Positions 1 through 12,426 of a stretch of DNA of 60,000 bases are shown in pieces. This DNA comes from Acanthaster planci (taxonomy: Eukaryota > Echinodermata > Asteroidea > Valvatida > Acanthasteridae): NCBI RefSeq assembly GCF_001949145.1, contig NW_019091577.1:190896-250895 (forward strand), read 5' to 3'. The notes below the pieces were generated by a model, which was given only the letters and a program-made list of their open reading frames with translations, was not told the DNA's origin and did not search any database. A program made the translations under genes and the position numbers. How positions within the stretch are numbered: position 1 is the stretch's first letter; each line of letters opens with the position of its first letter.

Positions 1-1124
1 ATCACGTCTGCATTATTCCCTTCAACATGTGCAGTTTGTCATACAGACAAGCTGTACTGGACAGAACTTTGACGATAACCCCTCCGGTACATCGCATCGA
101 AGTTGCAGCTTGACTTGATAAACATTGCACCAGAACATGCAAATACTTGATAAATATTGCAACAGAACATGCAATGTATGCAAATGTAGGTGCACTACAA
201 ATAAAAGGCAATGAATTTACCACAGACCCAACCTAAATGTAAGCTTTGCAAAACATGTATTTGCAAAACATGTACTGGTGCATGTCACGGAGATGTATCC
301 ATGATTTATATTTCAGCTTTTAAAGTTTTACATGTATAAAACAAAATTAGGCACTGCTCTTTCCATTTGTTAATTTGTTAGCAAACACACGTAAGTTTCG
401 CATGGGAGTGCGTACACCCACACCTGTTTCGCATACCAAAAGGCAGTGTGGACATTACTATTCTTAAGTGGTTAAGCAAATTCAAGCAAACTACTGCTAA
501 CGGGTACCCCCAAATGCCTCTGAAGCTGTTCTTCAGAGAGGTCAAACACGGTGTGGACATGTGCGAGTCCACGCAACGTCTTCCAACTCTACAAAAATTG
601 TGGACCTCTTTTGTGCGGAGGTCCACACTATTGTATGCCATGTTTGCACATGTATGTGACTGTTTAAACCTGTCCATGAATACATCGTAGTATGAGTCTA
701 TCCAGTGTAATGTATGTGAGCTGTATACGCAAATGTCAAACTATGTACATGTACATAAACAAAGCTTGAAACCGCTGCATGCATGATTGCCCATTGTGTA
801 TACATGTACATGTGCGCGAGTAGCTCATGAGATGTACATGTACAGTAAACATGCAACATACAAGCCCAATTATTGTAATATGAACACAACTCCATTTCAG
901 AGAAAGGTAACAAAGTGATACCTCGTATCTCTAAACCAGGTCAAGCCCAACGTTGGTGGGACAGACACATCAATTGATGACATACCGACCCAAAATATAT
1001 ATCAGATCAGTGCTTGATATTATATTCTTGTCGATATTCTGATCACAGTGCTACAGAGCCCTTCCATATTTCTCCAAAATATTTATCACCCTGGGTATGC
1101 TTCATGACGACAAATTTAACATAC
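1..1124. other. Intron of the MAN1A-type gene (left part), no exon seen
   Basis: This stretch lies downstream of exon 4 of the minus-strand mannosidase gene and should be intron. The expected next coding segment, which in the family reads on from the split serine or arginine codon into a G-rich W-containing stretch, was not found on the minus strand here. The gene therefore continues left of the window. The stretch holds several TACATGTA palindromes (near 329, 746, 801 and 835) and one family A repeat copy at 1005-1073. Confidence 0.7.
1005..1073 (+). repeat. Family A retroposon-like repeat, 5'-truncated copy
   Basis: The sequence ends in CTTCCATATTTCT, the end shared by all four family A copies, and begins within the GATCAGTGC segment, so it is truncated at the other end. 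It is flanked by near-identical 15-bp direct repeats, CCAAAATATATATCA (990-1004) and CCAAAATATTTATCA (1074-1088), with one mismatch. This looks like a target-site duplication. It sits in an intron just downstream of exon 4. Confidence 0.7.
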
Positions 1125-1219
1125 CTCTTGATATTAACCAGTCCATATGGTATGCCAGTCGGGGTGTTGAATGCTGGGAGCAGCTTGTCGGCTATCTCCT
1201 TGGCTTTCTCCTTGAAAAT
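1125..1219 (-). CDS. MAN1A: Golgi alpha-1,2-mannosidase I, exon 4 (partial gene)
   Basis: Seen: a minus-strand exon with acceptor CTTCGGCAG just before ATTTTC and donor GTATGT after the last AG. It encodes IFKEKAKEIADKLLPAF, then NTPTGIPYGLVNIK, and ends in phase 2. Known: GH47 mannosidases of the MAN1A type have a matching segment, with KLLPAF, TPSGIP and LLNMK directly after the SVFEVNIRFVGGLLSAY stretch that exon 3 supplies. The segment belongs to the catalytic (alpha/alpha)7 barrel that trims alpha-1,2-linked mannose from N-glycans in the Golgi. The reading frame joins exon 3 (phase 0) without a gap. This is the last exon of the gene visible here; the remaining catalytic domain must lie left of base 1. 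Confidence 0.9.
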
Positions 1220-3522
1220 CTGCCGAAGGGAGAGGACGAGAAAAGGATAAAAACAAACAACTGAAGCTGGTGATGGATACCTGGTCTCATAATTTGGAAC
1301 GGTTCTTAACATCAATGATCCGGTGATGGGGGCACCTGGTTCCAACACACAACATTTAATCTGCCACAGCCCCGTTTTCCAAAAGGCTACTAATTTACGG
1401 GAAATAACTGAAGTACATGTGTACTTTGGTAGATCCATATGTGCAATTGTAATTGAGGAGGTTCAAACAAGGATTCCATCTGCCAATCTCCACCCTGCTT
1501 AATTCAAATTCTCTGAAAATTATAAATCACAGCCAGCAATATACCAGTATATCTAGGAATAGCATCAACGAGCTATTCATATTCACGACAATTCAAACAA
1601 CGGATCAGCCGAAAATGTCAATAGGCCCTGTGACATTTAGTCAATTTGCAGTTTCAGTTCCATCGGACAAAGGTCTGGGAGAGACTTTTGAAAATCGAAC
1701 AGAGCGCAGACATGTTAAAAATCATTAAGTCCATGACAGGGATTCAAGGTGAAGTTCTAGAACTGAATGGGAGGGGGGGGGAGTGATGTTTTGAGATATT
1801 TTTGCAATTCTAGCGAGGTTCCAGTGAACATCTACATACACCATGTGCATATACCAGGCATGCGACGGAGGATTTGGTACAAAACAGGAAATTCCAAAGT
1901 GCTTAAGATTTTTCAATTTGTAATTGCACACGAGAGAAACAGAAAAAACAAGGAAATTTGCTAATCCGGGAAAGTTTTTCCTGATCTATTCTGAGGTATC
2001 TTGTTATCTTAAATGAATCCTCTGCTTGACAGACACAGGGTATGCATATCCTTATTTTTCATTGTACAGTGCTTTGAAGCACATTTGGGAATTGGGCATT
2101 TTGTCGAATGCAAATTAATAGTATTATTATATTAACATTTCCGTGACTGATACGCTGGAAAACTGTGTTAATTTTAAGGAACTTCTTCTTTGGGGAAAAA
2201 GAGGGTTCAAGGTTCTTGTTTCATTTTTAATGGGCAACATCCACACAAGCCAACCTCTCAAACAATAATCACTTCATAATCAGATGGTGTGTTCTGTATG
2301 GCTTCCTTTTATAGGAATACCATTAACTGTGCAGTTCTGAAGTGGGGGGGGGTGACTTCCATTTGTCATAACTGCCAGAGAAAAATGAACAAAACAGGTA
2401 TCCCGTGATAAATTGCTTGTCTTTGTTGCTGGAACATGTGTTGAATTAATCATCGTGCAAGCGGCCGACAATGCTGTCATACCCGGTACATATTTTCCTT
2501 GTCCCCAGCGAGTAAACTGAAATGCATGTATGTGGGTACGGTGGTAAAGCAACACTCAAGGCTACAATGTATGTAATATGATTGCGTTGCCCGAGTATCG
2601 TGAGTGAGAGTTTGAGCGTTTGGATGCCTGGCATGATGGGAATATAAAACAAACATACACAGGTGTGCGTATTCTTGTTCCGTAGATGTGGGGGCAAACA
2701 CACGATATTTCACCTATTTTTTGGGGGACCGAAAACGTTATGGGAACAGAGAAACATCCCCACAGCTCGGTCCTACCGGTCATCTGCCAAACAAAAAGAA
2801 ATTGTCCCCCTGAAGCAAGTGAAGACCTGACCCAAAGACCTCACACTTGGACTCCAAATGTCACTTTCCAAAATGCTTGGATGCCTTGGACTGACATGTT
2901 TGTCCAAGTGCTCTAAATCTGGGCACAATGTACCACATGTATAACCTCCTCCCCTGTACTCTCTTGATCTTTTTTTAGGCTTAAGGCCAGGATGCACTCA
3001 AATCACACTAGGAGGCACTGACCTCACAAGGCTGACGTTACAGACACCACCACAGCTTATCAAATCAAGGGCAACATGGGGCAACTGCCACCTCATGGAA
3101 CCTTAAAAGCAGCAGGGTTTCTAGTAAACAGCACCGGGGTTGCTGGATTGCGCTACTTGAAAATATGTTTTAAAAGAACACCTCGATCGAACCCATGATA
3201 AACATTTAGCAGCTTTAAATCCAGTAAATGTCTCTACAGTGTTCAATAGACATGTACACGTGGCATAATGTACAACTTCTAGTACTGGGCAGAGAGCAGA
3301 AATAACCCATGAAACTGGTACACGTCCGCATTCTACCAACAATTTGTGTGAGGACATTTTTACTTTAAATGGAATCCCCAAGAAAGTAAAACTGTTGTTA
3401 AAACTGATGTCAATGAAGAGAACAAACTCTTATTTTATGTTGCTGTGTCAAGGGGTTATAGATTGTAACCATGGTAACAATGCTCCACCAAAGACATACA
3501 TGACATACATGTACATACGTAC
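1220..3522 (-). other. MAN1A-type gene intron 3
   Basis: This is the 2.3-kb interval between exons 4 and 3 of the minus-strand mannosidase. I see no conserved coding segment in it. There is a G-run near 1771-1781 and another near 2344-2351. Confidence 0.8.
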
Positions 3523-3603
3523 CTCGTCTCCTGTCAGTGCATAGGCAGACAGCAAACCTCCAATGAATCTGATGTTGACCTCAAACACCGACAGGTCAGT
3601 CGT
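3523..3603 (-). CDS. MAN1A: Golgi alpha-1,2-mannosidase I, exon 3
   Basis: Seen: an 81-bp minus-strand exon (27 codons, phase 0 at both ends) bounded by acceptor TTGTTTCAG and donor GTACGT. It encodes TTDLSVFEVNIRFIGG followed by LLSAYALTGDE. Known: this is a hallmark GH47 segment; mammalian MAN1A has SVFEVNIRFVGGLLSAY at the same place. The FE.NIR..GGLL motif builds part of the active-site barrel. The protein reads straight from exon 2 (ending FTA) into this exon and on into exon 4 (starting IFKEKA), which supports the intron boundaries. The open frame runs beyond the exon on both sides in the genome, but the extra sequence does not match the family. Confidence 0.93.
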
Positions 3604-6240
3604 CTGAAACAAAAGTAAAAAAAAAAAGATAAACAATACCTTCAACATCAAAGCAAACACCAAGTCACACTGCTCTAAAATTTCAACATGAAATTTTTTT
3701 AACATGACTTCATCGAATACTCCTCTTCGTTCTACAAACACAAAAATTCCTGTAAAAATTTGATTGGCTGTCTTTTTCAGAGATGGAAAATACTTGTGCG
3801 GACCCGAACAAGTCAACAAAAGGGTCTTCTCACATGGGTTATTCCATGAATGTGGGGTCCAAAAGCAGGGACATTTTTTGGTGTTCGTGCTATCGGTACA
3901 CCTGACGTGTTTAAAGCAACCAAGAAATAGGAAATGTTTTTATACATTTTACTAAAAACCCTACACACACCTCTTTATTCAGCCTTGCAAGATGTATAAC
4001 TTGGAATCCACATACAGGAAAACAGCTGTTCAGTTTTAAAGAATCCACGTAACAATGGACACCATCACAAATCGTGCCCCAACCTCATGGAATGACCCAA
4101 ATATTAGCTGAAATTGACTTCCAACTATATCCTGTCCAATGTCTTTATTTGGCAGGTAATTTGCATTACTTATTCGCTCTTGGAAATTAAAAGACGTGTC
4201 TTAAACTTATCTCGTACAAACTACATCAAATGTGACAAGGACATAAAAAAATTGGTCCCCCGATTTACTGAATGACCTGCACTGTGTGTAGACCTCTTTT
4301 GTTCCAGGACCAAACAAAGGTGTGTATGCAATGCGGACTATTACGGTAGATCTCGCGCTCTAAGAATATAAGTGGAACATGGAAAACACAGGACATATAC
4401 TGTACCAGGTACATGTACAGTTTGTACTTTGCAATTAAGCACCCTGAAAGTACATTGTACATGTATCGGCAGAAATTTCAACCAGACGTTATCACTGAAA
4501 AAACAAAAGAAGACCAATGAAGCGTTGAGCTGTGGCCATGGATGTACAGCGTAATTGCTACCAGCACTATCAAATGGTATTGAAGCTCCAGAACAGCCTT
4601 CTAAAGGACATCACCATGGTAATTACCAATTTCCCCTGAAATGATGGACCCTTACTGTACATTATCAGTAGGGCGGAATGGCCTTTGCTGTTTAACATGC
4701 TTAAAGGGACCGTGAAATAGAATATTTCACAAAAATCCTTGAAATTGTACATGTACCTTTGGGTTTCAGTTAATCTTATTTGATATTTTGTTTCACAATT
4801 TTAACCTGTATTTTGGAGCTTTGGGGGTTTTATGCTAATCCGCATTTGCATATTCATGAGCAAAACTATGATGTCCTACAGGGCACTGAATCTCAATGTT
4901 GCACCTACATGTATTTGTGCACTGCTATCGTAGATTTCATTTCCTTAGGCAATTTATCATTGTATAAGTATATGACAATAAGCCAGCAAGCAATCTTTCC
5001 ACAGAAATGTTTTCAGATAGCATATTTGGAGTTCACAGTTTGAACATAAAAACATACAAACTGATCAATGTCTTCCTGGATTTACATCAAAGCAATCTAT
5101 AGCGCCCTCACTTTTCCAGAAATGCTTGGTCAATTTTGAATGTTTAAAAAGTGCACTTTTCAGTTCGAGTAGCACAAAAAAAGATGCCAAACAGTCATCA
5201 TGCGTGGAAGAAGAGTACAGAGATACACAAAAAGTGATTCTAAGAAACAATCATTTCATGGATCCTCTAATACATGTATGCTCATTGTGGACATTTCATA
5301 TGCACCAACAAACACACCTTTGTACATGTACAATGATGACATAGCATGGGGGGCAGATCTATGAAACACGTTTGTTACCTGCCAATATCTATAGTGTAGC
5401 ATTAATTGAAATGTGTTTAAGCAAAAAGTAAAGACTTGCCTTTTTTAGCTGATATGAACGTAATTGATGAGTATTGATGTTTCTTTTCTGCTGTACAGCT
5501 ACCATAACAGTAGCTGACGTTTCAGAGATTCAGGCAGAAATCATGAAATCTCTTAATTTCAAACAAATGAGGTTAATCTGCATGCTGTGCCTACACGTAC
5601 CGGTGCATGTATGCTAAATATGTACAGAACTCATAACATGTTCATGCAAAATGTACGTATTCATGTCACACAGCTGTTGTTACCATTATTAATCATACTC
5701 GTGATGACTTCTTGTCAGCATGAATCCTTTGTCTCTCATCATTGATATCAGTTACATTCTCTGGCTAAAATTCCACGTTCAATAACAGAAAGTCGTGCTG
5801 ATCCTCAACTATAAGTTCTGAGCACCGAATGCATTACAAAGAGCACCTGTTGACACGAAGTGAACATACCCAAAATTCTGGGGGGTAACAGGATGAAGCC
5901 TCCGATTTCAGAAATCTGCTTGGCATAGAAAATGTTACCTGAGCAAAAACAGGTTACCAGCCAAAGTTGTATGTGATGAGTATGGTCTGCAACTGTTTCC
6001 CCGCCCTTTTTTTGCTGAGCTTCCAAATTTGCTATGCAGATTTCAGCCACATCCAAATCACTTGGCCACGGCTTGAAATCGCACACGACTCTATGGAAAG
6101 TGGCCGTGGCTGCAACCATAGACTCGTGTATAATTTCAAGCCGCATCCATCTGATTCAGACGCGGCCTTAGACTCTGCAAGTACGCCTACGGTACTAACA
6201 GTGATACAATAACGTAAGGCACCATTCCTTTGTAACTTAC
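3604..6240 (-). other. MAN1A-type gene intron 2
   Basis: This is the 2.6-kb interval between exons 3 and 2. It has many TACATGTA palindromes (for example near 4409, 4454, 4748 and 5323). A short open stretch near 5870-5945 on the minus strand reads like an exon but does not match the mannosidase family and is not needed for continuity. Confidence 0.8.
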
Positions 6241-6456
6241 AGCCGTGAAATGGAAATCATGGGCGACGTACGTCCGGGCCTTGAGGAATTTATCCTTGAG
6301 GCCCATGATGTAGAGGGTGTCCATGCCATCTATGATGGTTGCGCCGACCGAGGAGCGGCCGAAGATGCTTGCTGAGTGGCCCATGTGGGAGATGGGCTTT
6401 AGCTCGTTGGCCCCCCAAGCGTACTTCTCATAGCCGTTCCAGGCATGCAGCATCAT
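6241..6456 (-). CDS. MAN1A: Golgi alpha-1,2-mannosidase I, exon 2 (start of catalytic domain)
   Basis: Seen: a 216-bp minus-strand exon (72 codons, phase 0 at both ends) with acceptor CTTCCTTCACAG and consensus donor GTAAGT. It opens with MMLHAWNGYEKYAWG, then ANELKPISHMGHSASIFG, GATIIDGMDTLYIMGL, and ends AHDFHFTA. Known: these are the first conserved blocks of the GH47 catalytic domain. The HAW..Y..YAWG.NELKP block and the D..DTL.IMG block are near-invariant in class I alpha-1,2-mannosidases. The enzyme is Ca2+-dependent and trims Man9-type N-glycans in the Golgi on the way to complex glycans. Exon 1 ends ...NAVRE, which matches the family junction before this block. Confidence 0.95.
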
Positions 6457-6562
6457 CTGTGAAGGAAGAAGGATCACCTTGGCAAGTCAGATCGGTTTTA
6501 CAAAAGATAAAGGCCGTTTGAGAACAAAGCACCTGATGTTTAGCCAGCTTAAACATATTCAG

Positions 6563-6778
6563 AGAAATATGGAAGGGCTGCGTAGCACCGTGGTCAGAAT
6601 ATCGGCAAGAATATAAGATTAAATCAGTGCTCTGAAATATATGATTGCTGAGCTTTCGGTAACTGAGTACCTTCTTCAGAACTGAATCTGCTCACCCTGA
6701 AGAAGGTACTCAGTTACCGAAAGCTCGGCAATCATATATTTCAGAGCACTGATTCAATCTTACATTCTTGTCGATATT
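6563..6778. repeat. Family A repeat, snap-back (inverted) copy
   Basis: Two arms of about 84 bp (6596-6679 and 6697-6780) are reverse complements with few mismatches, separated by a 17-nt spacer. The left side runs on to AGAAATATGGAAG, the complement of the fixed family A end. The outer flanks are CTTAAACATATTCAG (6548-6562) and CTTAAATATATTCAG (6779-6793), a 15-bp direct repeat with one mismatch. Two bases of the right repeat overlap the arm. An inverted copy with a target duplication resembles twin-primed reverse transcription. Confidence 0.8.
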
Positions 6779-9152
6779 CTTAAATATATTCAGTGCTTGT
6801 GAGTCAGGCCGAAAGGTCACATTCTAAGGCTGGCCTCGCGGGCACTCTTCCTGTTTTCAAATAACCTAAGATGCACTAAGTTTAGAGCATGTGCAGTTGG
6901 AATTACCAAACCGGCCCAATAGAGGATGGAACTGAACCACAAATCTAACAAAAAGTGCCTATCTGGTTTGACTTTGCTCTGGAAACAAGTGCACTATAAA
7001 ATCACAACAGCATTAGACATTGGAAAAAAGGGTCGACAAGTACATGTACCAGTAAACCTACTGTACGGTATATCCAAGGCAAGATTGCTGAGAACCTTAC
7101 AGAATCCTCCGCATGCCTCCACTGTGCAGGAAACCTTCTTGGCGTCCTCTATGGCGTGCTTTACTTTCTCTGCCATGTGTTTGAACTGAACTTTTGAGGA
7201 CCAATCCAGTCCCACGTACGTGTACCACAACATAACAATGCTGAAGCTCTACCTTCGTCGATCATATTAACTTTCCAACAAAAATTTTGAGGGATATGTC
7301 AGGGTTAAAGTTCTCTGCAATGGGAGCAACGATTCCTCAGTGCGCTGAGTACTGCGGCAAAGGAATGCCACAATATAGCATCGCAACGTTAAAATCTACA
7401 TCGTGGCACTCGCTCCTGAATGCACACAGACATGAGTCAAACCATTTTTGGCTCCACAAATTGAAACTTTTGGATGACCCATTTTGGAATTTTGAACAGA
7501 CATGGGTAAGGGGTGCACCTCCGGGGGTTCTGCTGGGGTAAAACACCAACATAATCATGATAATAGTTGGGGACCCACACAAATAATCTTGTTTTCTTTT
7601 AAAACCTGCCAAAATCAAATGTCAGGTTTTTTTAAAATTATAAAGTGATTCTCTACAATTGTCCAGTCCTATGCCACTAGAACAGGTCATTGCACGCACA
7701 CGTACAGGTAGTACAGTTTTGTAAGGTACCGGCACTTTCATAGTTTTTCTGTGATTTTTTAATTCAACTGTGAAAACCGTGCTTTTTCAAACAGTGTGGG
7801 CCAGTTCATCTGCATAAGTTCAGGTAATGTATCAAAAGCAAACATCATTTTTCTGTCTGGAAATCAGGTTTTACAACCCAAGCTCCAACCATTCCAAACT
7901 TGTACATGTATGTAGTTCAATCACAACCAAACAGGAACGTTGACAGGGTCAGGAACAAACAAGTGGTACCAGTCCAAATGTACTAACACTAGTCTCAGAT
8001 GGGAAAACAGTTGACATAATGTATGCATACACGCTCACGTACCGGTACATTAGCCACTATTACAAGCGCAGGTGCAATTTGTCTTTTTCTCCCAGTTTGT
8101 ACACGTATGTACTTTGCGTGCCGTTAAAGTCCATTTGCCAAGCCCTCGATTTAATTTCTACCACATAGCCCACGCCTGCATGAGCGTCAATTACGAGTAT
8201 GTCTCAAGGGACCCATTCATTTTTGATGGCCACCATGAGTGTACAACTGCAATATGTTTGGCCGGCAATGACATATGGATGAGGGTGTTAAAAATATTCT
8301 GTGGAAATCTCCACCCAGAGGAATACTGCATGCATGCCAGCTTTGAGTCTGGGTTGAGACATTTCGTCAGGTAAACACAAAAAGTGTGATCCAACAACTT
8401 GACCAACGACTGAAGGGTCGGCAATGCACATTCAATGCGCGTGTTTCAAGTGCCTTGTGGAACCGTACGAGCACAATAAGATGCAGCAAAGGAAATTGTG
8501 GAGTACTTCACTGGCACCCCACAAGAACTTCATGGAATACTGGTACTGTACATGTACGTGTTGGGAATTAAAAAGGGGGAATTTCCAAGGTGTACTGGAA
8601 CTCATCTGTCGCAACTTGAAGCATTTTACATGTAGGCCTATAGAAGACATCTGGTTGAAATTTCAGCACTGGCGAGGGAGTCTGGGTCCAATGGAAAACT
8701 GCACTTCACACAAATACAGATCTTTTGATATGCGAGAATAAAGGAAATACCCACATGGACACACACAGATGGCAAATAAAGTTCATCTACTTGACTAATC
8801 ACACTCAGGATGGTTGGCCTTAAAGATACCGGAGTAGATCCTTGTTAAGTTGTTCATGAAAATTGGTTAATTTTGCATTCTGTATCATACATGTATGTAA
8901 TCGCTATTTGAATTTGCATCCATCAAAGGCTTGTACCACGCCGGTACATTCCAAAATGAGTTGCCGCTTCAGTAAAGATACTATGCCAATCAGCGATTGT
9001 CAGCCATTGCTCCCGCCTGAAGCTGGTGATGTGGAACAGGAGCTACATGTAATATCAGCAAAATGTATATAACAGCATTTGTCAGCGCCCAAAGCAACTT
9101 CACAATCAATTTTTGACTGCAGAGTGTTGGAATGGTTGTGAGCAGCTTCAGA

Positions 9153-9520
9153 ATAAGCCTTTTGCGAGTTAACTTTGACCAAAATCTGGTACACTGAGTT
9201 CTTTAAATTCACGTGAACATAACAACTTGAATTCTCCATTCTAAAACCACTGTTGCTATACATGTACCTCGTGATTCGGGGCAAGCTTTTGGTTAGTTAC
9301 ATAAGAGATGCCTTGCAACAATACACTGTTCTCAATGGATAGGAACAGCACAAAGGAACCAGTCCATTCCAGAGATCGTAGTCACTGAGTAAAAGCTTGC
9401 CCCGAATCACGAGGTATAGCAACAGTGTCTTTAGTCTGGGGAATTCAAATCGTTATGTTTATGTGCCATCAGATAACTCAGTGAACCAGATTTTAATCAA
9501 ATTTAACTCGCAAATGGCTT
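9153..9520. repeat. Long inverted repeat, MITE-like
   Basis: Two arms of about 130-138 bp (9153-9290 and 9391-9520) are imperfect reverse complements around a 100-bp unpaired centre. The inner 40 bases of the arms (CTCGTGATTCGGGGCAAGC on the left) are almost identical. Outer parts, including the GAATTC and ACTCAGTG segments, have diverged. The left arm carries an extra CATGTA that the right arm lacks. No transposase is present. I could not define a target duplication, so the exact ends are uncertain. Confidence 0.75.
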
Positions 9521-12379
9521 GTTGCATGTACATGGTTTCAATCTAGATCCAAAAGTGAAACAAAAACTATTTGCAGCTAAAGGCCAAGTAAACACAAAAA
9601 TCTGTTGATCGGGCAGGTGTTTCAAAATGAAGATGAGGGTCTTTTTAGTTTTTTTACTTTTAATTTTTTTTAAAATTAAGATGGCCACTAACTTGGCTTA
9701 GTACTGGCATTTAAATTCAAAATGACAGTCAACTTTTCAGTTCAAAATGACGACCAGCTTTGTAATTATCCTACCATTAAGTAGAGTTAAAATACACGCA
9801 CATAAATGTACCGGTGTGTGTTAAAAATGTCTCCATGTTTTATTAAAGTGCCCCATATGCATGAAAAATTGATCCCTTTTCCAAGTGAGAAAAAAAAAGT
9901 CAAAATTTAAAAAAAGACCATGGGCGCAGACGATCAATTGAACCTTTTTAAACTTTACCTAAAGCACTACATACATGTACACATGTTTACAATTGGCCCG
10001 GTTTCATTCCGATATTTACACGTGGTAATTATGGACCATAATTCTCCTCTATTTCCTTTTCTTCCTTTTACATCAGAGGAAGGGAGATCACCAGCTGGAC
10101 TTTATACAACGGTGCTGACTTACAGATCCATGTACATGTACATGTAGAAGATGAAACCTAACTGAAGGAAAAAAGAAATTTGTGCAGATTATCAGTAAAT
10201 GCTCAAAAACAGTGCAGAAGCCAAAATGCCACCGGACTTTGGACACACAAATTTAGGACATCGGGCCCGATGTGCATTGGATACATGTACTGTACAGTCT
10301 GTAAGCAACAGCAGGTGTGTGATACAGGCTCACACTACATCATGACTGCACTGATATGCCTCCAATTTTAGCTAAGTTTGAGGACCAGTACTAAGGTTCA
10401 AGGTTACAGCTCTCAATTGCCATTACCATCAAATGCCAAATATACTCGTAGTGCTGGCTGCGATCTTTAGCAGTTTAGTGGGGGAAAAAATGTGTTCAGA
10501 TCTGCATTAAAAATTCAGTGGCCTCAAAACTATCTGATTGAAAGGGAGCATGCGATGGATATTCAGCTGAACTTGTGACAAGATGGCATTTTTTCAATTT
10601 TCAGAAAATCTTTTCCTAACACATCAACACTTTTCAGGGGGCACTAAACGTATTTTGCTTTTGTCACAAAGGCATTACCTGTTGAAAAAAGCACAAGGTG
10701 CACAAATCACCTTTCAAAATTACCTTTACAAAGATTTGAAGAAATACGGGCCATTACTATTGCTCAAACAAGCTGATGCACAAGATAAACAGGCAAAACC
10801 TGGAACTTACCAGTAATTCCAAATAAAATGTAGAAAAGTGTGATACATGTTTGTACACAGAGCGGAGATACTACTGTTTTGCACTGGATGGCGTCAGGCT
10901 CTGGTTCATGAATTGAGCATGTGGACATTTTCATCAGCATAAACACCAAAATGTTGCAATTGTTTACCCAAAAGTTACTGCTTTTAACTGCTTTTAAGGA
11001 CGTGGAAGGTCATGGCAACTCTTCAAGAAAGCTTTCCGGTCTGTTTTCAAGTCATCAAAATTGTATCCCATTTCTCCTTTGAAACAGTACCCACAGACTG
11101 AGACAAACAAACCTGTCGATTTTTACCTTCACTTCATTTCAATCATTGAAATAGTCCCACTTTGCAATGCAGACTTCTTTGTGTACAGTATGCGCAGTCA
11201 ATTTGATTGAAATTCAAGCCACCCAAACAACTTCAATATAATTAACGCATAGCAGAGATGATTTTATTCCAAATTTACATATTATGAAAACAATTTGCTT
11301 GCGTTTCTCATTTCCATATTGACTTCTTTCATGTACCGGAACAATGTGCATGTACAACGTACAGTTGTACCGTACTTGTACAGAAAGAAGCACAGTAGGC
11401 CTACGTGTACATGTACGTGTGCATGGTACGGTACACACTCATCTTTCAAAATATCTGTGGCTTTGTGTACATTTTAAAATGTTTGCGTAGGTACAAATCA
11501 ATGCAGCGAAATGATACTGATGAATTATTGATCCATCAGCGACAGGCCAGGGCAGTGAGGGAGATTTCCAATATTACTTTATTTTATTACCCAATAGTTT
11601 CTTTGCACAGTACAAAAACCGTCCGTCTGAAAAGGAAACGCGACTATTCAAGGATCGGTTTCCTGCAGAACAAACGAACTGAAAACATTGGATTTCCCGT
11701 CCCAAGAAGGCCTCCACAATAACTCTCCTTTTGACAAAGTCCAGGTTATTTTGTGACAAAGACCACAAAGTGAGAGCTTAGCCCGGGCAGCTGACATTCA
11801 GTGGTACTGTAAATGCTGTTGGTACATGTATTTTCCCTGCTACACATCAGTAACCTTGACTCTTTAGGACATGCTACAAGTATTACTTTTTGATGGCTGA
11901 TATACCACTTTTTTTTTATATTCATTTTAAAATCCCCTCTTCTATGGAGTAGCATTAGTTAAGTCAAAGAAATACTAAATACTTGGAAAATAAGGGTTTG
12001 AGAAAGAGATCAACTTCAAATGCAATTTTCTCAAAACCTAGGTTATACTCTCTGGTATGTCTGGTGAACCTTTTGTCAATTCGTGAAAACTGTGACCAAT
12101 TTGTAAATTGTATGGGCTCAATTTTTTTCTATCAAATATCTTTAGGATGCCAAATCCTGCACCCATGGATGTAAATTCACAGAGAGCTTCATTCATGTAT
12201 GTACTTGTAATGTAGGCTTCAAAAGGTGTAAATTAATGTAGCAGGTGTAATCAATTGTTTTTACGTGACTGTACAGCATGGTATCAATGCCAAATTTTGA
12301 CAGTCCCATCCTTATGACACCTCTTGAACTACGTAGGGCCAAGTTTGATCAGGGATCATTTGCAAAACGCTGCCTGACT

Positions 12380-12426
12380 TGTGCCTGGTAACCAGAATGT
12401 ATTCTATGCATCGGGTACCAGGCACA
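12380..12426. repeat. Short inverted repeat
   Basis: TGTGCCTGGTAACC (12380-12393) and GGGTACCAGGCACA (12413-12426) are 14-bp arms with one mismatch around a 19-base loop containing ATGCAT. It lies in mannosidase intron 1. Its role is unknown. Confidence 0.6.

Noticed and set aside
5870-5945. An exon-like stretch (minus strand, NIFYAKQISEIGGFILLPP) between CAG and GTATGT in mannosidase intron 2
   Set aside because: Exons 2 and 3 already join in frame and match the family without it; it resembles no GH47 segment. Its upstream CAG is itself followed by GT.
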